Assembly (NCBI GenBank): GCA_021827145.1
Contig: JAKAXK010000012.1
Coordinates: 1 to 38,682 of the forward strand
DNA: 38,682 nucleotides
From: Pseudomonadota bacterium
GTDB taxonomy: Bacteria > Pseudomonadota > Gammaproteobacteria > Acidiferrobacterales > Acidiferrobacteraceae
Direction of reading: 5' to 3'
Under the pieces are notes generated by a model that worked only from the letters and a program-made list of their open reading frames with translations, searched no databases and had not been told where the DNA came from. Below, in pieces: positions 31,992-38,682 of the stretch. The translations under genes were made by a program, and so were the position numbers. The first letter of the stretch is position 1. Each line of letters begins with the position of its first letter.

Positions 31992-32390
31992 ATGACCAAT
32001 CTGACGCCTTCTGAGCTCAAGTCCTTAACAGGCAAGCTCACGACCCGCCGTAGCGAACTTGTAGCCATGGTTCGTGTCGGAGCCGCCGATGCCGAACAGG
32101 ACAATCTTCGGCGCGTGGGCGGTGAAGTCGGGGACCCAGGCGACGAGTCGACGGCACTTCAGCAGACCGACCTGAATTTGGCCGAGATGGAAAGCGGGAT
32201 GCGGGAATTGCGCGCCATCGAGCGGGCCCTGGAACGCGTACGAGAGGGCAGCTACGGGCACTGCATCGAATGCGGGTGCGACATTCCCGCCGCACGGCTC
32301 GACGCCTGCCCTACCGCCGAACGCTGTACACAGTGTCAGACACGCCATGAACGCGTCTACGGAGGCCGCGATGTCACGCCCTCCGCCTAG
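31992..32390 (+). CDS. TraR/DksA-family zinc-finger protein
   Basis: A 132-residue protein with a helical N-terminal half (coiled-coil-like, about residues 5-80) and a C4 zinc finger CIEC-x17-CTQC near residues 90-115. TraR/DksA proteins insert their coiled coil into the RNA polymerase secondary channel to alter promoter response, often with ppGpp. The N-terminus is shorter than DksA and the acidic tip motif is not clearly DxxDxA (VGDPGDEST is the nearest), so it may be a YbiI/DksA2-like paralogue rather than DksA. GGAGGA at 31977-31982 precedes ATG 31992. Confidence 0.85.
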   Translation: MTNLTPSELKSLTGKLTTRRSELVAMVRVGAADAEQDNLRRVGGEVGDPGDESTALQQTDLNLAEMESGMRELRAIERALERVREGSYGHCIECGCDIPAARLDACPTAERCTQCQTRHERVYGGRDVTPSA

Positions 32391-32433
32391 GGGCGCCGGA
32401 CAGTATCGGTCCTGGGGCGGCGGCCCTCGCCTG

Positions 32434-32469
32434 CGGCGCCGGGAGGCGCCGGGCGCGATCTGCTAAAAT
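32434..32469 (+). promoter_or_regulatory. Stem-loop and -10 element before ugd
   Basis: CGGCGCC-GGGA-GGCGCCG (32434-32451) is a seven-base stem with a GNRA-type tetraloop, followed by TAAAAT (32464-32469), a five-of-six -10 for ugd with a start near 32476. The stem occupies the -35 region, and no -35 hexamer is seen. The hairpin might end the upstream gene's transcript, though no T-tract follows. Confidence 0.45.
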
Positions 32470-32513
32470 GTCCGCGCGGCAGACGTTGCCGTTTCGCTCG
32501 GTGGACTTTAACG

Positions 32514-33866
32514 ATGCAATTGACCGTGATCGGCACGGGCTACGTCGGCCTCGTGACAGGCGCATGCTTTGCGGAGATGGGCAACGATGTTGCGTGCGTG
32601 GATATTGACGAACACAAAATCGAGAGACTCAAGCAAGGCGTGTTGCCGATATACGAACCAGGCCTCGAGGACATCGTCCGCAGCAATGTTGCTGCCGGAC
32701 GACTGCAATTCACGACCTCGCTCAAAGACGCCCTGGCCACGAGCGACATATACTTCATAGCGGTGGGCACGCCGCCCCGCGAAGATGGATCGGCGGACTT
32801 GCGGCATGTATTGGACGTCGCACGCGAAATCGGCCAGCATCTCGCTCATTACGCCATAGTCGTCGACAAATCCACCGTGCCGGTAGGCACCGCGGAGCGC
32901 GTGCGCGAGGCAATCGCAATCGAGCTCGAGGCACGCGGCGCGGACATCCCCTTCGACGTCGTGAGCAATCCTGAATTTTTGAAAGAGGGTGACGCCATCG
33001 CGGACTTCATGCGGCCCGACCGCGTGGTCGTAGGCTGCGCATCCGACCGGGCCCGAGATCGCATGCGAGACCTCTACGCGACCTTCATGCGCAACCACGA
33101 TCGCCTGCTCTTCATGAGCATACGTGCCGCGGAGATGACGAAATACGCGGCAAACGCGATGCTTGCGACGAAAATCTCGTTTATTAACGAGATCGCCAAT
33201 CTCTGCGAGCGCCTGGACGTGGACGTCGAAAACGTGCGGCGGGGGATAGGCGCGGACAGCCGCATAGGGTACTCCTTCATCTATCCCGGCTGCGGCTATG
33301 GCGGCTCGTGTTTTCCGAAAGACGTGAAGGCCATCATCCATATGGCCGATGAGTGCGGCTTCGAGCCCATGGTCCTGAAGGCGGTGGAACAGCGTAACGA
33401 ACAACAAAAGCGCGTGCTTTTTCAACACATCACCGCAGAATACGGCAGTGATCTTAAAGGTCGCCATTTTGCCGTCTGGGGCCTCGCCTTCAAGCCCGGA
33501 ACGGATGATATGCGGGAGGCGTCATCCGTGGTGCTACTCGAGAGCCTCATGGCCGCCGGCGCGACGGTCGCGGCCTACGATCCCGTGGCCGCCGAAACGG
33601 CGCGCGCTGAACTGCCAAAGGCGTGGCTCGCGCAAGGCGCGCTGAAGATCGTCAGCGACCCCTACCGGGCGCTCGAAGGGGCCGACGCGCTGATCCTCGT
33701 GACGGAATGGAAACCCTTTAGACATCCCGATTTCGAGCGGATGCTCAAGCTCCTGAAGAGCCCTCGCGTGTTCGATGGCCGCAATCAGTACAATCCACAG
33801 CAACTCGCCCTGCTGGGCTTCCGGTATACCGGCATCGGTCGCTCCAATCTCCGTCAAATGGGGTAA
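32514..33866 (+). CDS. ugd: UDP-glucose 6-dehydrogenase
   Basis: Oxidises UDP-glucose to UDP-glucuronate with NAD. It has a Rossmann start VIGTGYVGLVTGACFAEMG, then YEPGLEDIV, VGTPPREDGSADL, VVDKSTVPVGT, PEFLKEGDAI and the catalytic cysteine in GYGGSCFPKD near residue 265, and a C-terminal nucleotide-binding domain (FAVWGLAFKPGTDDMREA). At 450 residues it is typical. UDP-glucuronate is the substrate of ArnA, whose gene end lies at the right edge of the window, so the product may feed lipid A L-Ara4N modification as well as polysaccharide. Confidence 0.97.
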   Translation: MQLTVIGTGYVGLVTGACFAEMGNDVACVDIDEHKIERLKQGVLPIYEPGLEDIVRSNVAAGRLQFTTSLKDALATSDIYFIAVGTPPREDGSADLRHVLDVAREIGQHLAHYAIVVDKSTVPVGTAERVREAIAIELEARGADIPFDVVSNPEFLKEGDAIADFMRPDRVVVGCASDRARDRMRDLYATFMRNHDRLLFMSIRAAEMTKYAANAMLATKISFINEIANLCERLDVDVENVRRGIGADSRIGYSFIYPGCGYGGSCFPKDVKAIIHMADECGFEPMVLKAVEQRNEQQKRVLFQHITAEYGSDLKGRHFAVWGLAFKPGTDDMREASSVVLLESLMAAGATVAAYDPVAAETARAELPKAWLAQGALKIVSDPYRALEGADALILVTEWKPFRHPDFERMLKLLKSPRVFDGRNQYNPQQLALLGFRYTGIGRSNLRQMG

Positions 33867-34216
33867 GCCACAGAGGTTGACAAGGGGGGGCGGTCATCGT
33901 AGCGTGGGCGCCGAAACTGAGGTTCTTGTACCCGTGCACAGGGATGAAGTGCGGGCACGAGCGAGCGGGACGGGCCTGCGCAGCATAAGGCAGATATCCT
34001 GACCGCGAGATGGATGTCGGATGCAGGTTCACACGGCTCGCAACCGTAACTGCGCGACCCGCGGCGAGCCCGATCGGCAACGGCGACGCGGCGGCAGAGA
34101 GGGCCTCCGTCGCAACCGGGGAAACCACACCGGCTAGAGACGCGCGTGCTGACAAAGGCACGTCGAGGCAGAGAGAATCGCGCGCCCATGGGCGCACTAT
34201 TTTGATAGCAGGGGTT
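33867..34216 (+). promoter_or_regulatory. Intergenic region before bioB with a candidate promoter
   Basis: About 350 bases without a recognised gene. CTGACA (34149-34154) and GAGAAT (34173-34178), spaced by 18, make a plausible sigma70 promoter with a start near 34185. An in-frame extension upstream of bioB is open for 69 codons, but its protein has no family character. I see no convincing BirA-type operator or riboswitch. Confidence 0.4.
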
Positions 34217-35227
34217 ATGGCTCACACGGCGCGCGCGGTAGAAGAACTCTTCGGATTGCCCTTTTTCGACCTCTTGTTCGAGGCACACTCGACCCATCGC
34301 CGGCACTTCAATGCCAACGAGATCCAGATCAGCACCTTGCTGTCGATCAAGACCGGGGGCTGTCCCGAGGATTGCGGATACTGTCCGCAATCACGCCGCC
34401 ACCACACGGGCGTCGATGACGAGGACTTGCTGAGCGTCGACGAGGTCGTGGCGGCGGCGCGGCGCGCGAAGGCCAATGGCGCTGGTCGCTTTTGCATGGG
34501 CGCGGCATGGCGCGGTCCCAAGGAGCGCGATCTGAAGCGGGTGACGGAGATGATCGCGGCGATCCGCGACCTGGGGCTCGAGACCTGCGCGACCCTGGGC
34601 CTGCTGCGGGACGGTCAAGCAGAACAGCTCGCGCAAGCGGGTCTCGACTACTACAACCATAACCTGGACACGAGCCGCGAGTTCTACGGGGAAGTGATCG
34701 GTACGCGCACGTATGACGACCGCCTGGAGACCCTCGCACGCGTGCGCAAGGCTGGGCTCAAGGTCTGCTGCGGGGGCATCGTCGGCATGGGCGAGGACCG
34801 GCGGGATCGCGCCGGTCTCATAGCGCAACTCGCGGCGCTCGATCCGCCGCCAGAGAGCGTGCCGATCAACCTCCTCGTGCGCGTCCCGGGCACGCCGCTC
34901 GGAGAAGCCGCGGGGCTCGAGCCCTTCGAATTCGTGCGCACCATCGCCGTGGCGCGCATCTGTCTGCCGCACAGCCGCGTGCGCATCGCCGCCGGACGCG
35001 AGGGGATGAGCGAGGAGCTGCAAGCGCTCTGCTACTTCGCCGGCGCCAACTCCATCTTCGCGGGCGAGGTACTACTCACAACGCCCAACCCCAAGGCGGC
35101 CGCCGACCAGGCCTTGTTCGCAAAGCTAGGCCTCAAGACTTGCGCCTCCGAGATCTTGGAGGCGGAGGCGACAAGGGATCCAGAGGCCAGTCGTGACGGG
35201 GATAGCGCGCCGCGAGACTGCGCCTGA
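34217..35227 (+). CDS. bioB: Biotin synthase
   Basis: Radical SAM enzyme inserting sulfur into dethiobiotin. The 4Fe-4S cysteines are C49, C53 and C56 ([13 protein letters not shown]). [20 protein letters not shown] and the arginine in RIAAGRE (2Fe-2S ligand area) follow. I choose ATG 34217 (336 residues), aligning [13 protein letters not shown] with the family start; the ribosome site is weak (AGGGG very close). The last 31 codons, after KTCASEIL, are read antisense to the hrpB 3' end (95 bp overlap). No other biotin genes are in the window. Confidence 0.96.
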   Translation: MAHTARAVEELFGLPFFDLLFEAHSTHRRHFNANEIQISTLLSIKTGGCPEDCGYCPQSRRHHTGVDDEDLLSVDEVVAAARRAKANGAGRFCMGAAWRGPKERDLKRVTEMIAAIRDLGLETCATLGLLRDGQAEQLAQAGLDYYNHNLDTSREFYGEVIGTRTYDDRLETLARVRKAGLKVCCGGIVGMGEDRRDRAGLIAQLAALDPPPESVPINLLVRVPGTPLGEAAGLEPFEFVRTIAVARICLPHSRVRIAAGREGMSEELQALCYFAGANSIFAGEVLLTTPNPKAAADQALFAKLGLKTCASEILEAEATRDPEASRDGDSAPRDCA

Positions 35228-37607
35228 GCTCAAGGTAAGCGGTCTGCCAAAAACCACGGAGATCGGATGTCACTTGCAGGGGCCGGCGCGCAGGCGAGAG
35301 CAGCTCCAGCGTGACACGCACCCTACCCCCGGCCACCACCGGGGCCTCCGTCATGCCAAAAAATTCCTGTAGGGGCGCGGCCAGCACAGGTCCGCGCTCG
35401 TCGGAATAACGCAGCGCATAGCGACGGCCCGAACGCAGGGCGAGCGTCTCCGGCGCCAAACGCTCAAGCTCCACCCCCTGGTCGCGGGTCAAGAGGCCAT
35501 AACGAAGGCCGCGACTGACGTCCACGCGCACCGCGGAATCCCGCGCGCTCGGCCGAACAATGGCCGCATCCAGCCAGCGCCCCGCGTGAGCGGCAAGCGC
35601 CTCATCACGCACATCAGGCCACCCGTCTGCGGGCCGCGACGAGGCGAGCCACTGCAGCCGCGCGCGCAAGGTGCGCGCCTCCTCATCCCAGGGCAGTACG
35701 CCTATGCCGGCACGCCTCACCGCCGCTTCCAAGATCCCCCCCAAATCCGCATCCCCGGGCAACGGGGCGGGCAGGGTCTTCACAATGATGTCGCCGAGCG
35801 CCCACTCCCGATGCGCGGCAAAGGTCTGCGTCCGTTCGTCCCAACGCGCGTGCAGACACTCGACCGCCGTCTCCTGCAGTCGTGCCCATGCATCGCTGCG
35901 TAAGGGAGTTGCCAACCGGATCCACGGACCCTCCGCCGTCTCTTCGACGATAAGCGCGATAAGCGCCTGCTCGCGACTCAAGGGGTCGGCCAGTGGCAGG
36001 CGCGCCCGTGGGCCGCAGGCGAGCTTGAAGATCGGCGCCTCCCCGCCCTCCACGCGCAGAGCAATGCGGTCACGGTAGGCGGGGATCAGAAGCCCGGCCA
36101 GACCTTCGGCGGTCGCACCCGCGCCCCCCCAGGGCGCAACCCCCAGCCTGCGGGCGAGTCTGCGCAGCCTCAAGCCTGGCAGCGAGCGCGGGTGGGCCTG
36201 CAAGAGCGCTAGGCGCGTGACCAGCGACGCATCATCGCGATCGCGCGCGAGGTCGCGCTCCTCCAGAATCGCGCCCAGGGCGCAGACGAGCGGGTACTGC
36301 GCGGGGTCGGCCTGCGCCAAGACCGCGCCCAATCGCGGACCGAGACCATAGTCCACGCTGCGACGGCCGGCGGGGGTGACGGATCCGCTGGCATCCACGA
36401 GCCCCAGGTCCCGCAGCAGGCCGCGCGCGGCCTCGAGCGCGGCGCTCGGAGGCTTGGTGAGCCATGTGAGGGCGGTCGCATCCGGCGTACCCCACGCCGC
36501 CAGATCGAGCGCAAACCCGCTCAGATCGCTCTGCTCGATCTCGGGCTTTGCGAAGCGCGGGCGTCCCCGGTGGTCCCCTTCAGTCCAGAGGCGCAGGCAA
36601 TGGCCCGGGCGTACGCGGCCGGCGCGGCCGGCGCGCTGATCCGCTATGTCCTGGCTGGCGGGCGAGGTGAGAAGTCGTGTCAAACCGCTCACCCGATCGA
36701 AAGACGCGGCGCGCACGAGACCTGCGTCGACCACGGCGTCGACGCGCGGCAGCGTCACGCTGCTCTGCGCGACGGCGCTGGCCAGAATCACCCGCCGACA
36801 CCCGGCGTGCTCGCGCACCAGATCCTGTTCGGACGCACTCATCGTGCCGTGCAGGCGATGGAGCGCAAACCCCATAATCGGGGCATCACGCGACAGGGCG
36901 CGCTCGCACAGTACAATCTCGCGCATCCCCGGAAGGAACACGAGAACATCGCCACACGTAAGGCCGAAGACCCGCAACACGCCCTCGCGGACGAGGCGAT
37001 CGAGACGCGCCTCGGGCGATCGTGGCAGATACTCGATCGTGACCGGGAACTGCCGGCCCTGCGATTCAATCAGGGGCGCGCCCGGAAACTGCTGCGCAAA
37101 GGTCTCCGTGGCCAAGGTCGCTGACATGAGCAAAAGACGCAAATCCGGCCGTAAACCGGACTGGACATCGCGCACCAGGGCAAGCCCGAGATCGGTCGCG
37201 AGATGTCGCTCATGGACCTCGTCGAAAATGACGAGACCGACGCCCTCCAGCCCAGGGTCATGCTGCAAACGCCGCGTTAATAGGCCCTCGGTGACGACCT
37301 CGATGCGCGTCGCGCGCGACACAACCGTTTCATGGCCTGTGCGGTAGCCGATGGTCGCGCCGACGCGCTCATCGCGGCTTGCCGCCATCCATTCGCATGC
37401 CAATCGCGCGGCGAGCCTGCGGGGTTCGAGCATAAGTATCTTGCGAGATGCCAGGAACGCGAGGTCGAGCAGGGCAGGCGGCACGAAAGTCGTCTTGCCG
37501 CTTCCAGTCGGCGCCGATAGCAGCACCACGGGGTGATGCATGAGGGCCGCCTTGAGCGCGCCCAGGCTTTGGCCTACCGGCGGCGGGCCGGACGCGAAGC
37601 CGCTCAA
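35133..37607 (-). CDS. hrpB: ATP-dependent RNA helicase HrpB
   Basis: An 824-residue DExH-box helicase. Walker A is APTGSGKTT near residue 35, DEVHERH near 130, SATL near 162, and the helicase-C motif [12 protein letters not shown] near 330, followed by the HA2/ratchet region and the HrpB-specific C-terminal domain ending [11 protein letters not shown]. Cellular role is poorly known; linked to RNA processing in some bacteria. The start is TTG 37607, overlapping the arnD TGA as TTGA, so translation is coupled to arnD. The 3' end overlaps bioB in antisense. Confidence 0.95.
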   Translation of the reverse strand: MSGFASGPPPVGQSLGALKAALMHHPVVLLSAPTGSGKTTFVPPALLDLAFLASRKILMLEPRRLAARLACEWMAASRDERVGATIGYRTGHETVVSRATRIEVVTEGLLTRRLQHDPGLEGVGLVIFDEVHERHLATDLGLALVRDVQSGLRPDLRLLLMSATLATETFAQQFPGAPLIESQGRQFPVTIEYLPRSPEARLDRLVREGVLRVFGLTCGDVLVFLPGMREIVLCERALSRDAPIMGFALHRLHGTMSASEQDLVREHAGCRRVILASAVAQSSVTLPRVDAVVDAGLVRAASFDRVSGLTRLLTSPASQDIADQRAGRAGRVRPGHCLRLWTEGDHRGRPRFAKPEIEQSDLSGFALDLAAWGTPDATALTWLTKPPSAALEAARGLLRDLGLVDASGSVTPAGRRSVDYGLGPRLGAVLAQADPAQYPLVCALGAILEERDLARDRDDASLVTRLALLQAHPRSLPGLRLRRLARRLGVAPWGGAGATAEGLAGLLIPAYRDRIALRVEGGEAPIFKLACGPRARLPLADPLSREQALIALIVEETAEGPWIRLATPLRSDAWARLQETAVECLHARWDERTQTFAAHREWALGDIIVKTLPAPLPGDADLGGILEAAVRRAGIGVLPWDEEARTLRARLQWLASSRPADGWPDVRDEALAAHAGRWLDAAIVRPSARDSAVRVDVSRGLRYGLLTRDQGVELERLAPETLALRSGRRYALRYSDERGPVLAAPLQEFFGMTEAPVVAGGRVRVTLELLSPARRPLQVTSDLRGFWQTAYLELRRSLAARYPRHDWPLDPLSPPPPRSRRRKS

Positions 37608-38518
37608 GCGACGGCGTTGCCCTGGACCGCGAGCGTCCCGGAGCGCCCGTCGATCTCGGCCAGGACGAGTTCGTGAACCGGTATGGCGGCGGGGGCCACG
37701 AGCGTGGTGCGCGCCACCTCGGCCAGGGTGACGAACTGCACGCGCATAGACATTGCGCGCGTCAGGAACTCGCGAAACCAGGCGTATTTGGCCATGCCCT
37801 CGATTTCGGCGTGGAGGGTCATGACATTGACGGTATTACGGCGCAGCAAGGAGAAATAGTGAGTCGCAAGCGACTCCTCGGGGTAATCGGGGCGCCCCAT
37901 GAGCTCGTCCAGGGTCGGCAAGGTGCTCGGGATCTGGAGGGTCCGAAACCGCTCCCCGCGAACCGTCGGAAAAAAGGGGCAGGCGCCGCGCGTATCGCTC
38001 GCGTAAGCAAGATCCGCCTCGTCGTAGGCCGTGAGACTCTGAGCGTCGGCTTGCCAACCGGCGGCCGCCGCGCAGGTCGCCGGGACCCCGAAAACGCGCT
38101 CGAATTCGGCGCGCGCGCGCCCGAATTCACGGCGCACCTCGCCCATGCGCATGCGATGCAGGCCGTCCTGCCAACGGATGTGGTCGTAACAATGGATGCC
38201 GACGTCGTGTCCGGCATCCCGGACCGCGCGCATGATGTGGGCATGACGCGCACCGATGTGGGGGCCGGGCCACAAGATGCCATTGAGCAGGGTACGCATG
38301 CCATAGGTGCTCACGACGCTCGTGCGCTTCACCTTTTTCAGGAAACCCGGCCGAAAGACCCGCCGCAGGGCGCGGCCGGTGTTATCCGGCCCCAAGGAGA
38401 AGAAAAAGCTCGCGTGCACGCCCAGTTCGTCAAAGGCTCGCGCCAAGGCCGGGACGCCGAGGCGCGTGCCGCGCTCGGTGTCCACATCGACCTTCAGGGC
38501 GAGAATGAGGTCGGGCAT
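37604..38518 (-). CDS. arnD: 4-deoxy-4-formamido-L-arabinose-phosphoundecaprenol deformylase
   Basis: Polysaccharide-deacetylase-fold enzyme that deformylates undecaprenyl-phosphate-L-Ara4FN, allowing L-Ara4N transfer to lipid A (polymyxin resistance). Family features: LKVDVDTERGTRLGVP near the N-terminus with the catalytic aspartates, HASFFFSLGPDNTGRALRRVF, WPGPHIG, HDVGIHCYDHIRWQ (metal histidines), CAAAAGWQAD, RGACPFFP, and HAEIEGMAKYAWF. At 304 residues it matches ArnD. The ATG lies five bases after the arnA stop. Confidence 0.95.
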   Translation of the reverse strand: MPDLILALKVDVDTERGTRLGVPALARAFDELGVHASFFFSLGPDNTGRALRRVFRPGFLKKVKRTSVVSTYGMRTLLNGILWPGPHIGARHAHIMRAVRDAGHDVGIHCYDHIRWQDGLHRMRMGEVRREFGRARAEFERVFGVPATCAAAAGWQADAQSLTAYDEADLAYASDTRGACPFFPTVRGERFRTLQIPSTLPTLDELMGRPDYPEESLATHYFSLLRRNTVNVMTLHAEIEGMAKYAWFREFLTRAMSMRVQFVTLAEVARTTLVAPAAIPVHELVLAEIDGRSGTLAVQGNAVA

Positions 38519-38522
38519 TCCC

Positions 38523-38682
38523 TTACTGGAGTTCCTGCGAAGGACGGCCGAGGTGATAATCGAGCGTCTTGCGCAGCGCCGTGGTCAGATCGGTCCGCGG
38601 CTCCCACCCCAGATAATTCCGGGCATTCTCTATGGAAGGTACGCGCGTCAGGATGTCCTGATAGCCTTCGCCATAATACTCC
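38523..38682 (-). CDS. arnA: ArnA, bifunctional UDP-glucuronate decarboxylase / UDP-L-Ara4N formyltransferase (C-terminal fragment at window edge)
   Basis: Only the last 52 codons are inside the window, open to the right edge, ending with TAA at 38525-38523. The residues YYGEGYQDILTRVPSIENA, then LGWEPRTDL and LRKTLDYHL, match the end of the ArnA decarboxylase domain (E. coli YYGKGYQD...PSI.NA...WEP). A stand-alone UDP-glucuronate decarboxylase is an alternative that cannot be excluded from this fragment. It is directly upstream of arnD, as in arn operons, and uses UDP-glucuronate that Ugd produces. Confidence 0.88.
   Translation of the reverse strand, partial: EYYGEGYQDILTRVPSIENARNYLGWEPRTDLTTALRKTLDYHLGRPSQELQ

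Noticed and set aside
34010-34216. N-terminal extension of bioB
   Set aside because: Sixty-nine codons of low-complexity, arginine/alanine-rich sequence with no family match; BioB homology begins at ATG 34217.
33867-34216. Riboswitch or BirA operator before bioB
   Set aside because: I looked for cobalamin, TPP and FMN motif cores and for the BirA dyad and saw none that hold up.
1-38682. Insertion sequences, prophage genes, CRISPR arrays, rRNA or tRNA genes
   Set aside because: No transposase, integrase, direct-repeat array or RNA gene signature seen on either strand.

Overview
The window is a gene-dense, GC-rich bacterial chromosome segment with no mobile element, CRISPR array or RNA gene that I can recognise. 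Gene content points to a gammaproteobacterium: the lptD-surA-pdxA-ksgA cluster, two-subunit glycyl-tRNA synthetase glyQ-glyS, amgK-murU, L-Ara4N genes, NtrC/sigma54 control of glnA, and an FNR-type regulator whose cysteine spacing is identical to that of E. coli FNR. Two hints suggest a facultatively anaerobic, possibly chemolithotrophic or denitrifying lineage (Acidiferrobacter or Ectothiorhodospiraceae-like): the anaerobic ribonucleotide reductase and the NnrS/hemerythrin operon. The genus is a guess.

Positions 1-10400 form an anaerobic-lifestyle block. Three minus-strand genes (TatD-associated radical SAM protein, YhcC-like radical SAM protein, UbiU for O2-independent ubiquinone synthesis) diverge from nrdD / small glycyl-radical ORF / nrdG. 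A single perfect FNR box (TTGAT-N4-ATCAA, 2361-2374) lies between them at class II distance from a -10 on both strands. The anaerobic ribonucleotide reductase is split: the glycyl-radical domain is a separate 59-codon ORF with its own Shine-Dalgarno, in the same frame as nrdD after a TGA. Next comes a tightly overlapping five-gene minus operon (hemerythrin, DUF2249, 12-TM protein, NnrS, CopD-like protein), probably for nitric-oxide or redox stress. The FNR-type regulator gene lies upstream in the opposite direction, with an FNR-like box of its own.

Positions 10400-18450 hold a secreted beta-propeller lipoprotein with a strong terminator, a ferritin-like protein, and glnA with a textbook sigma54 promoter plus two NtrC sites. 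They also hold a three-gene minus operon: MnmA/ThiI-like PP-loop protein, TusA-like sulfur carrier, and cation diffusion facilitator.

Positions 18450-31320 are housekeeping and envelope genes. The plus operon glyQ-glyS-mazG-like-gmhB-plsC-queH converges on the minus operon lptD-surA-pdxA-ksgA. The divergent plus operon amgK-murU carries a third, unrecognised gene. A lysine/alanine-rich histone H1-like gene follows on the minus strand. SurA here lacks the n- and h-regions of a signal peptide.

Positions 31320-38682 contain a 675-base non-coding stretch with an AT-rich patch and tandem hairpins, a TraR/DksA-family gene, ugd, bioB (its 3' end overlapping hrpB by 95 bp in antisense), hrpB, arnD and the 3' end of arnA. 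ugd and arnA/arnD would act in the same pathway (UDP-glucuronate to L-Ara4N-modified lipid A).
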